This document shows, piece after piece, positions 1 to 7,696 of a DNA stretch of 51,240 bases (position 1 is the stretch's first letter; each line of letters opens with the position of its first letter). Made by a program: the position numbers and the translations under genes. The stretch comes from Bacteroidota bacterium (lineage in GTDB: Bacteria; Bacteroidota; Bacteroidia; Palsa-948): the NCBI GenBank assembly GCA_023251675.1, contig JAHEYJ010000006.1, positions 1-51,240 on the forward strand, in the 5' to 3' direction. Below the pieces are notes generated by a model, which saw nothing but the letters and a program-made list of their open reading frames with translations, searched no databases and was not told the DNA's origin.

Positions 1-280
1 AAAAACGGTCCTTGAAAGTACCGGGTTCAGATTCATCGGCGTTGACCACGAGGTGACGAGGCACTCCGGGAGGTTTTGCAATGAAACTCCATTTCATTCC
101 GGCAGGGAATCCTGCTCCTCCTCTTCCGCGAAGGCCTGATTTTTTTACTTCCTCAACCAGTTCTTCGGGTTTCATCTTCAGCGCTTTTTCTATAGCCGTA
201 TAACCGCCATTGGCCTTGTAACCCGCCAGCGTGTTGATGCCTTCCTTGTCGAGATCGTTTATGAGCAGTTGTCTTCCCAT
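1..280 (-). CDS. nuoF: NADH-quinone oxidoreductase subunit NuoF, N-terminal part (runs off window start)
   Basis: Minus-strand translation from ATG at 280: [66 protein letters not shown]..., with the Nuo[15 protein letters not shown] motif; downstream of nuoE. Confidence 0.9.
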   Translation of the reverse strand, partial: MGRQLLINDLDKEGINTLAGYKANGGYTAIEKALKMKPEELVEEVKKSGLRGRGGAGFPAGMKWSFIAKPPGVPRHLVVNADESEPGTFKDRF

Positions 281-281
281 T

Positions 282-762
282 TAGCCACAGATTACACTAA
301 TTCTCACTGATTATAAAATTATACGTTTATATTTTAAAGAATTTTCTCCAAAATTTATTAATACTCCTAATTTCAATTTAGAAACTGCAAGATAGTTTAT
401 CACTTGACGATAATGATCTTCAAGCGCTCCTTCTTGTGCTTTGACTTCTAAAATAATTCTTTCATCAATTACGAAATCGGCAAAATAATAATGAGGCAAT
501 ATGGTTCCTTTATATTGAATCTCGTATTTTTTCTCTCTTTCAAATGAAAGGTTTTTAGCTTTTAGTTCATATTCAATAGCATCTTTATAGACAACTTCTG
601 ATAAACCCCTTCCCAGTATTTTGTGAATCTCCATGCATAATCCTATTATTTGAAATGATTCTTCCTGAAAAGGATATTTATCCTTTGTGAAATATATTTC
701 TTGTTTATCCTGTAATTCCAGTTCCATGTCTTAATCTGTGCTTTCTGTGTAATCTGTGGCTA
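282..762. mobile_element. Putative mobile cassette: GxxExxY ORF bounded by perfect 16-bp inverted repeats
   Basis: tagccacagattacac at 282-297 and its exact reverse complement gtgtaatctgtggcta at 747-762, flanking a single ORF; inserted between nuoE and nuoF. Confidence 0.55.
311..727 (-). CDS. GxxExxY family protein (PD-(D/E)XK nuclease-like)
   Basis: 138 aa; GRGLSEVVYKDAIEYEL contains GxxExxY; ADFVIDERIILEVKA has a D...ExK arrangement. Confidence 0.85.
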   Translation of the reverse strand: MELELQDKQEIYFTKDKYPFQEESFQIIGLCMEIHKILGRGLSEVVYKDAIEYELKAKNLSFEREKKYEIQYKGTILPHYYFADFVIDERIILEVKAQEGALEDHYRQVINYLAVSKLKLGVLINFGENSLKYKRIIL

Positions 763-1362
763 TTGCTTGATATCCGAATGATTGGTAACTCGTTCTTTTC
801 TCCAGTGTGTTACGACTTCGCCTTTATTTTTGTAATTGTCTAATATTTTTTCAGTCTTTTCTAAAGTCAGATTTTCATGATAGGTCTCGCCGATCTGCAT
901 CATGGGAGCGGTTCCGCAGGAAGCGAGGCACTCAACCGTTTTCAGTGTGAACATTCCGTCCGGCGTGGTCTCACCTTCTTTGATGCCGAGTTTTTTCTCG
1001 ATGAACTTCACCAGGTCTTCTGCGCCCATCAGCCAGCACGGCCCGGTTCTGCAAACTTCAATCACGCATTTGCCGACCGGTTTGAGGTTAAACATGGAAT
1101 AAAAGGAAGCCACTTCATACACTTCGATCGGTTGTATCTTCAGCAGCATGGCAACATAATCCATCACCTGGGGACTGAGCCATCCGTCGAATTCAGTTTG
1201 AGCGATATGGAGTAGCGGAAGTAATGCAGATTTCTGCTTTCCCTCCGGATAGCGCTTCATGATCTTATGCGCGAGGGTAAGCGCTTCGTCGGAGAACCTG
1301 ACTGCTGTCAGGCCGGTTTTTATTTGTTTGCTTGTCACAAATTTTCTGTGTGATGACGGCAA
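760..1362 (-). CDS. nuoE: NADH-quinone oxidoreductase subunit NuoE ([2Fe-2S] 24 kDa family)
   Basis: EVASFYSMFNLKPVGKCVIEVCRTGPCWLMGAEDL...VECLASCGTAPMMQI, four-Cys 2Fe-2S pattern. Confidence 0.92.
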   Translation of the reverse strand: MPSSHRKFVTSKQIKTGLTAVRFSDEALTLAHKIMKRYPEGKQKSALLPLLHIAQTEFDGWLSPQVMDYVAMLLKIQPIEVYEVASFYSMFNLKPVGKCVIEVCRTGPCWLMGAEDLVKFIEKKLGIKEGETTPDGMFTLKTVECLASCGTAPMMQIGETYHENLTLEKTEKILDNYKNKGEVVTHWRKERVTNHSDIKQ

Positions 1363-1413
1363 ATGTATTATTTTCTAAATGCCCAAAAGACGATTTTTAT
1401 CATATTTTATGAA

Positions 1414-1442
1414 TTGCAAGCTGACCGATAATTCTATCTTTG
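1414..1442 (+). promoter_or_regulatory. Candidate Bacteroidetes sigma promoter (TTG -33 / TATCTTTG -7)
   Basis: TTG 1414-1416, TATCTTTG 1435-1442 (TAnnTTTG), 18-nt spacer, upstream of the 1471 ORF and ileS. Confidence 0.45.
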
Positions 1443-1470
1443 TCGCCCACTTTCGTTAAACACCATACAA

Positions 1471-1662
1471 ATGGAAAATCATCCGGACGACGCCAAAAAA
1501 ACTTCGCAGAAAGTAGGAGGACTTCTTTTTGTCGGATGCATGTTCATTGGCATGGCAGCAGGATTTTATTTTGGAAATCTCCTCGTAGGAATGTTCTCCG
1601 GAATGGGAATCGGTTTTATCATGATGGCCGTGGTTTGGATGTCAGCCGTAAATAAAAAGTAA
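1471..1662 (+). CDS. Small two-helix membrane protein (AtpZ/AtpI-like appearance, uncertain)
   Basis: 63 aa, hydrophobic GGLLFVGCMFIGMAAGFYFG and GMGIGFIMMAVVWMSAV; ATG start with upstream promoter. Confidence 0.6.
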   Translation: MENHPDDAKKTSQKVGGLLFVGCMFIGMAAGFYFGNLLVGMFSGMGIGFIMMAVVWMSAVNKK

Positions 1663-1701
1663 TTCGTTCCCTGATTCAATTTATAATAAGGTAGCAGAAC
1701 T

Positions 1702-4700
1702 GTGAGCAAATACCCTGAATATAAATTCCTTAACCTTCCCCAGATCGGGAAAGAAATTCTTGACTGGTGGGAGAAGGAAAATATATTTGAGAAAAGCGTC
1801 ACCACACGTGAGGGTGCTGAGCCATTCGTATTTTATGAAGGGCCCCCGTCAGCCAACGGAATGCCCGGCATCCATCACGTGATGGCGCGCACGATCAAGG
1901 ATCTGTTCTGCCGCTATCAAACGCTCAAAGGAAAACAGGTAAAACGTAAAGCTGGCTGGGACACACACGGACTTCCGATCGAACTGGCGGTGGAAAAAAC
2001 GCTGGGCATCACCAAAGAAGACATCGGCAAAAAAATTTCCATCGAAGATTACAACAAAGCCTGCCGCAAGGAGGTAATGAAGTTCCAGGATAAATGGGAA
2101 GAGGTTACGCGCATCATGGGTTACTGGGTGGACATGAAACATCCGTACATCACGTACGAGAACAATTACATTGAAAGTGTTTGGTGGCTGCTGAAAGAAC
2201 TTTACAAGAAAGGACTCATATATAAAGGATACACCATTCAGCCGTATTCCCCCGCCGCCGGAACCGGATTGAGCACGCATGAGCTGAACCAGCCGGGATG
2301 TTACAGGAATGTGAAGGACACGACTTGTACAGCGATGTTTAAAGTTATTCGTGATGATAAGTCTGAACATCTTTTTAAAGATGTTGAAACGGATGTTTAT
2401 TTTTTAGCGTGGACGACAACGCCCTGGACGCTTCCTTCCAATACTGCACTCGCGGTTGGGCATGATATTAAATATGTTCAGGTTTATGTGAGGAATAGAT
2501 ATTCTAAAAAAGTTATTTCAGTAATCTTAGCACAAGATTTATTTTATAACTATTTTCCCCGTATACTGATATCTGCGCAAGACTATGGATTATTTATGGA
2601 TAAAAATTACGGGATAAAAATTTTTACTGAGTACCAATGGAAACGATACAATGAAATTTCTCAAGAATTAGAAAACCCAGATCCAGATATAAATGTAGGG
2701 ATAAAGTTGATGATTGACGACCATCCCGGTGCAGTTCCCTTTGAAAATTTTAATGGTTTTGAATTGAAGAATATTTCTTACGAACCGTTGCTAAAGTTCG
2801 GAAAAATTTCTGAACCGATTGGTGGAACAAATGCTCCTTTTAAAGTTGTGTGCGATAATTTTGTAACAACCGTAGACGGAACCGGAATCGTGCACATCGC
2901 TCCGAGTTTTGGTGCGGATGACTTCCGCGTTGCAAAACAAAACGGAATTGGTTCGCTTACGCTCGTCGACAAACGCGGAAAATTTTTACCGGAAGTGAAA
3001 GATGGAATTTTTCTTTATGGAAGTGAATATGTGAAAGCGGAATATCTTACAGATAAGGAAAAAGAGAATGAAGTCAAAATTCAAAAGGAAAAACTTAAGA
3101 AGTCAAACGGAGGATATATTGAAGATACGAGCGATTTAAAATATCAAAGTGTTGACGAGAGGATTGTAAAAAAATTAGAAGTAGAAGGTAAGCTTTTCAA
3201 AAAGGAAAAATACGAGCATAGCTATCCGCATTGCTGGCGCACAGATAAGCCTATTTTATATTATCCGCTTGACTCCTGGTTTATAAAAACAACTGCGTGC
3301 AAGGATAAAATGGTGGAGCTGAACAAGACCATCAATTGGAAACCGGAACATACCGGAACCGGTCGTTTCGGCGAATGGCTGAACAATTTACAGGACTGGA
3401 ATTTGTCGCGCTCGCGTTTTTGGGGAATTCCGCTGCCGATCTGGAGAACAGAGGATGGAAAAGAAGAAAAGATGATCGGTTCTGCAGAAGAATTGAAAAA
3501 AGAAATTGAGAAAGCAAACCTGGAAGGGTTTAATTCAGATTTCAAAACAGAAGGAGCAGAGTTCGATCTGCATAAACCATTTATTGACCGGGTATTTCTT
3601 GTTTCCGATTCAGGAAAAAAAATGACGCGTGAATCTGACCTGATAGACGTTTGGTTCGATTCAGGCTCCATGCCGTATGCACAATACCATTACCCGTTTG
3701 AGAATAAAGAAAAATTTCCTCCCCTCTCCGGTGGGAGAGGGGTCGGGGGTGAGGTTTTCCCTGCCGACTTTATCGCCGAAGGTGTTGACCAGACCCGCGG
3801 ATGGTTCTACACGCTTCACGCTATTGCGGCTATGTTATTTGATTCAGTTGCTTTCAAAACGGTTGTGAGCAACGGACTGGTGCTCGATAAGAACGGAAAT
3901 AAAATGAGCAAGCGTTTGGGCAATGCCGTGGATCCGTTCGAGACCATCAATAAATACGGTCCGGATGCAACGCGCTGGTACATGATAACGAATGCATCGC
4001 CATGGGATAATTTAAAGTTTGATATCGAAGGTGTGGCGGAAAAGCAACGGAGTTTTTTCGGAACGCTGTACAACACGTATTCCTTTTTCGCGCTTTATGC
4101 GAACATTGACAAGTTCACCTATGCAGAAAAAGAAATTCCAGTAAAGGATCGACCGGAAATTGACCGGTGGATCTTATCCGAATTAAATACACTCATAAAA
4201 TTTGTGGATGAATCGTACGCTGATTACGAACCGACGAAAGCCGGGCGCGCCCTCGAGTATTTTGTTGATGAGCATTTGAGCAACTGGTACGTGCGGCTAT
4301 GCAGAAGACGTTTCTGGAAAGGTGAATACACCCAGGATAAAATTGCAGCTTTCCAAACCTTGTACCGTTGCCTGGAAGCCGTTACACAGCTTTCTTCGCC
4401 GATCGCGCCTTTCTTTTGCGAGAGGTTGTTCAAAGATCTGAATGACCTTACTCAAAAACAAAAAGCGGAGAGCGTTCATTTGAGTTTGTTTCCTGTGTGT
4501 GATGGTGGGTTGATCGATAAGCCGCTGGAAGAGCGCATGGAGATGGCGCAGAAGATTTCTTCCATGATCCTTTCCATCCGCAAAAAAGAAAACATCCGCG
4601 TGCGTCAGCCGCTGAATAAAATACAAATTCCGATCCTGGATGAAGCAACTAAAAAGAAAATAGAGGCTGTCAAGGATCTGATCCTTTCGGAAGTGAATGT

Positions 4701-5268
4701 GAAAGAAATGGAGTTTGTTGGTGAGGATGACGTTCAAATTGTAAAAAACCTGAAATTGAATTTTAAAACGCTGGGCAAAAAATGTGGGAAGCATATGAAA
4801 GCAGTCCAGGAGTATGCAGTTACGCATGCTAAATTGATAATTTCTTCTATCTCTAAGAACACGAATTATGAAATAAAAATCGGGAATGATATTATTACCC
4901 TAGTTCCCGAAGATGTAGATATTATTCCGGTCGATATTCCCGGCTGGAAGGTGGCGAACTCAGGGTCGATTACCGTTGCGCTCGATATCACGATCACACC
5001 CCAATTATGGGACGAAGGAATCGCCCGTGAACTGGTGAACCGGCTTCAGAATCTTCGAAAGGAGAACAAATTCGAGGTTACTGACAGGATCGATGTAAGG
5101 ATGAAAAATCACCCTAAAATTAATTCCGCTATTATTAATAATTTAGATTACATTCGCGCGGAAATTTTAGCAGATACGTTTGAAATTGTGAATGAGATTA
5201 ATGGGAACGGAGTAGAAATTGAAGTGGATGATGAGATCAGGACAATCGTTGCTATAAATAAAAATTAA
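1702..5268 (+). CDS. ileS: Isoleucyl-tRNA synthetase
   Basis: 1188 aa; GIHHVMART (HIGH-like), WFDSGSMPYAQ, NKMSKRLGNAVDPF (KMSKS), FPADFIAEGVDQTRGWFYTLHAI; GTG start. Confidence 0.96.
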   Translation: MSKYPEYKFLNLPQIGKEILDWWEKENIFEKSVTTREGAEPFVFYEGPPSANGMPGIHHVMARTIKDLFCRYQTLKGKQVKRKAGWDTHGLPIELAVEKTLGITKEDIGKKISIEDYNKACRKEVMKFQDKWEEVTRIMGYWVDMKHPYITYENNYIESVWWLLKELYKKGLIYKGYTIQPYSPAAGTGLSTHELNQPGCYRNVKDTTCTAMFKVIRDDKSEHLFKDVETDVYFLAWTTTPWTLPSNTALAVGHDIKYVQVYVRNRYSKKVISVILAQDLFYNYFPRILISAQDYGLFMDKNYGIKIFTEYQWKRYNEISQELENPDPDINVGIKLMIDDHPGAVPFENFNGFELKNISYEPLLKFGKISEPIGGTNAPFKVVCDNFVTTVDGTGIVHIAPSFGADDFRVAKQNGIGSLTLVDKRGKFLPEVKDGIFLYGSEYVKAEYLTDKEKENEVKIQKEKLKKSNGGYIEDTSDLKYQSVDERIVKKLEVEGKLFKKEKYEHSYPHCWRTDKPILYYPLDSWFIKTTACKDKMVELNKTINWKPEHTGTGRFGEWLNNLQDWNLSRSRFWGIPLPIWRTEDGKEEKMIGSAEELKKEIEKANLEGFNSDFKTEGAEFDLHKPFIDRVFLVSDSGKKMTRESDLIDVWFDSGSMPYAQYHYPFENKEKFPPLSGGRGVGGEVFPADFIAEGVDQTRGWFYTLHAIAAMLFDSVAFKTVVSNGLVLDKNGNKMSKRLGNAVDPFETINKYGPDATRWYMITNASPWDNLKFDIEGVAEKQRSFFGTLYNTYSFFALYANIDKFTYAEKEIPVKDRPEIDRWILSELNTLIKFVDESYADYEPTKAGRALEYFVDEHLSNWYVRLCRRRFWKGEYTQDKIAAFQTLYRCLEAVTQLSSPIAPFFCERLFKDLNDLTQKQKAESVHLSLFPVCDGGLIDKPLEERMEMAQKISSMILSIRKKENIRVRQPLNKIQIPILDEATKKKIEAVKDLILSEVNVKEMEFVGEDDVQIVKNLKLNFKTLGKKCGKHMKAVQEYAVTHAKLIISSISKNTNYEIKIGNDIITLVPEDVDIIPVDIPGWKVANSGSITVALDITITPQLWDEGIARELVNRLQNLRKENKFEVTDRIDVRMKNHPKINSAIINNLDYIRAEILADTFEIVNEINGNGVEIEVDDEIRTIVAINKN
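3719..3754. repeat. GC-rich palindromic element inside ileS, translated in frame as PPLSGGRGVGGEV
   Basis: cccctctcc(3721-3729)-ggtg-ggagagggg(3734-3742) 9-bp perfect stem, then tcgggggtgagg. Confidence 0.75.
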
Positions 5269-5283
5269 TCAACTCATACTGTA

Positions 5284-6093
5284 ATGGCAAAATCAAAAAA
5301 GAAGGCAAAAGCCAAAGCAAAGAAGGTTAAAAAATCTTCTGCAAAAAAAGTGAAGAAAGTCGTTAAAAAGAAAATTGCAAAGAAGAACGTTGTTAAGAAG
5401 AGAACCGCCAAGAAGAAACCCGGAACGAAAAAAACCGCAAAGAAAGTAAAGGCGAAAACTAAACCGGTTGCCAAAAAAGAAAGTAAAGAAACAAAACACG
5501 TTTTGGCCGTAAAGCCGGTTCCTGTTAAAGTAGATGTGGTTAAAACTTTAAAGGATGTTAAAAAAACAAAAGAAGAACTGGCTGAAGAGCGGGATCTCCT
5601 GGGGGAAGAAACGTATTCGTGGGACAGCGGTTCGTTTTCTGATATGAAAAATTATGAACCTACTCCGGTCTTCAGAAAACCCGATCCTCCGCAGCCTAAA
5701 TTCAAAGGAAAGAAAGATTCCCGTACACGCTATTCGGATAAGGAGTTGGATGAGTTTAAGGATATTATTTTTGAGAAACTTTTAGAAGCGGAGAAAGATT
5801 ATGAGCTTTTGAAAAATACACTCGCTCACCGCGATGAACACGGAACAGATGATACTTCTCCTACATTCAAAGTGCTGGAAGACGGATCCGATGCCATGTC
5901 ACGCGAAGAGATTGCTCAGTTGGCCGCACGTCAGGAAAAACATATCCAGAATCTGAAAAATGCGCTGATCCGTATTGAAAATAAAACGTATGGAATCTGC
6001 CGTGTAACGGGTAAGTTGATTCCTAAAGAAAGGCTGCGCAGCGTTCCCCATGCAACACTCAGCATTGAAGCAAAGTTGACACAACATTCTTAA
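5284..6093 (+). CDS. TraR/DksA-family protein with a long Lys/Ala-rich histone-H1-like N-terminal tail
   Basis: N-term KKKAKAKAKKVKKSSAKKVKKVVKKK...; C-term IENKTYGICRVTGKLIPKERLRSVPHATLSIEAK typical of Bacteroidetes DksA-like proteins; located between ileS and lspA. Confidence 0.85.
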   Translation: MAKSKKKAKAKAKKVKKSSAKKVKKVVKKKIAKKNVVKKRTAKKKPGTKKTAKKVKAKTKPVAKKESKETKHVLAVKPVPVKVDVVKTLKDVKKTKEELAEERDLLGEETYSWDSGSFSDMKNYEPTPVFRKPDPPQPKFKGKKDSRTRYSDKELDEFKDIIFEKLLEAEKDYELLKNTLAHRDEHGTDDTSPTFKVLEDGSDAMSREEIAQLAARQEKHIQNLKNALIRIENKTYGICRVTGKLIPKERLRSVPHATLSIEAKLTQHS

Positions 6094-6098
6094 AATTT

Positions 6099-6160
6099 GC
6101 AGTTTGCAGTTTACGGTTTACAGTTGAAATAACCGTAGACTGTAAACTGAAGACCGTAAA
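6099..6160. repeat. Intergenic inverted/iterated short repeat (cagtttacggtttacag ... ctgtaaactgaagaccgtaaa)
   Basis: gcagtttgcagtttacggtttacagtt followed by aaccgtagactgtaaactgaagaccgtaaa; words cagtttac/gtaaactg and acggt/accgt recur inverted. Confidence 0.6.
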
Positions 6161-6168
6161 TACCTTTT

Positions 6169-6840
6169 GTGAAAAAAGCAGCACTCATCGTATTCTCTGT
6201 TTTGCTGATAGACCAGTTTGTCAAGATCTGGATAAAATCACACATGACGCTGGGCGACCAGATCACCGTCATTGAAAATTTTTTCTACATACACTTTACG
6301 GAAAATTACGGAATGGCGTTTGGCCTTGAACTGGAAGGCTCGTATGGAAAGTTGTTGCTGAGTCTTTTCCGTATCCTGGCGGTCGGCGGAATCGGATGGT
6401 ACCTGTACACGCTTATCAAACAAAAAGCCCACAGCGGGCTTATTTTCAGTATTGCGCTCATCATGGCGGGCGCTATCGGAAATATACTGGACAGCGCTTT
6501 TTACGGATTGATCTTTTCAGAGAGCACACCCATGGATACGGCAGTTTTTTTACCGCAGGAAGGCGGGTATGCCGGATTCTTGCACGGTGCAGTAGTGGAT
6601 ATGTTTTATTTTCACACGCATTTGAATTCTGGTTTCTGGAGCAGTCAGCCATTTGATTTCACATTCCCGATATTCAATATTTCCGATTCCTCCATAACGA
6701 TCGGCGTTATTATCATTCTGCTCTTTCAGCGGCGGTTTTTCAGGCATGAAAAGAAGGAAGATGCGGCTGAGGCAAATACAACTTCTCCTGCGCAAACTTC
6801 AGAGTCAAAAGGACAGGTCTCTGAAAATAATCCCGCCTGA
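6169..6840 (+). CDS. lspA: Lipoprotein signal peptidase
   Basis: DQFVKIWIKSHM, NYGMAFG, GAIGNILDSAFYG, GAVVDMFYF, FPIFNISDSSI: family II signal peptidase motifs; GTG start. Confidence 0.92.
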   Translation: MKKAALIVFSVLLIDQFVKIWIKSHMTLGDQITVIENFFYIHFTENYGMAFGLELEGSYGKLLLSLFRILAVGGIGWYLYTLIKQKAHSGLIFSIALIMAGAIGNILDSAFYGLIFSESTPMDTAVFLPQEGGYAGFLHGAVVDMFYFHTHLNSGFWSSQPFDFTFPIFNISDSSITIGVIIILLFQRRFFRHEKKEDAAEANTTSPAQTSESKGQVSENNPA

Positions 6841-6882
6841 TTCGTTTTTGTATTTTCGTACAAATTATTTTTCTGCATTCTC

Positions 6883-7515
6883 ATGGCAAGGCCAAAAAGC
6901 AAATACTACGTTGTCTGGAAAGGAAAAGAGACGGGTGTATTTCATTCATGGGATGACTGCAAGAAACAAATTCAGGGATACACAGGAGCGCAGTACAAAT
7001 CGTTCACAACAAAAGAGGCCGCCGCGAACGCATTTAACAGATCCGCAAAAGATTTTATCGGTAAGGATGCATTCGTATCAGCGCTTTCACCTGAGCTATT
7101 GTCAAAAATAGGAAAACCGATCCTTGAAAGTATTTCTGTGGATGCGGCATTCGATGGCGATGTGATGGAGTACAAAGGAGTTTATACAAAGACAAAAAAA
7201 GTTTTATTTCAGCTGGGGCCGTTCGAGGATGCAACGAATAATATCGGAGAGTTTCTTGCCATCGTTCATGCGCTTGGTTACCTGAAAAAACAAAACAGTG
7301 CCGCACCCGTCTATTCCGACAGTTTAACAGCATTAACCTGGGTGAAGCATAAGCATGCAAAAACAAAACTTGTTTCAACGCCTGCTAACAAATCTCTTTT
7401 TCATTTGCTTGACAGGGCCGTTAAATGGCTGCATGAGAATAAATATCCCAACCGGCTTTTGAAATGGGAAACCAAAGCCTGGGGAGAAAACCCGGCGGAT
7501 TTCGGCAGAAAATAA
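6883..7515 (+). CDS. rnhA: Ribonuclease H with N-terminal viroplasmin (caulimovirus-type) domain
   Basis: MARPKSKYYVVWKGKETGVFHSWDDCKKQIQGYTGAQYKSFTTKEAAANAF (viroplasmin) plus RNase H region IGEFLAIVHAL...YSDSLTALTWVK. Confidence 0.88.
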   Translation: MARPKSKYYVVWKGKETGVFHSWDDCKKQIQGYTGAQYKSFTTKEAAANAFNRSAKDFIGKDAFVSALSPELLSKIGKPILESISVDAAFDGDVMEYKGVYTKTKKVLFQLGPFEDATNNIGEFLAIVHALGYLKKQNSAAPVYSDSLTALTWVKHKHAKTKLVSTPANKSLFHLLDRAVKWLHENKYPNRLLKWETKAWGENPADFGRK

Positions 7516-7696
7516 TTTTATTTTTTCTTTACTTCCAGTCCGCACGGATTTCCCCGCTCGGTAAAATAGTATCAGCTTAAGATAATTAATACTTGCTTTC
7601 CATATTTTCCTGATCTAAATTCGTTCTCGGATTGTCAGAAACGGGTCGGGGAATCATTCCAAACGTTATTTTTTATTAATCACTAATGAAATCGCC

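Noticed and set aside
1849-2370. 173-aa minus-strand ORF inside ileS
   Set aside because: Shadow ORF antisense to strongly supported ileS, with no domain-like features; other antisense ORFs in ileS, A2M and pbpC were rejected likewise.
5274-5474. Minus-strand ORF of Phe/Leu-rich sequence (MATGLVFAFTFFAVFF...)
   Set aside because: Antisense of the Lys-rich DksA-like tail; AAG/AAA codons read backwards give Phe/Leu, so it is a compositional artefact.
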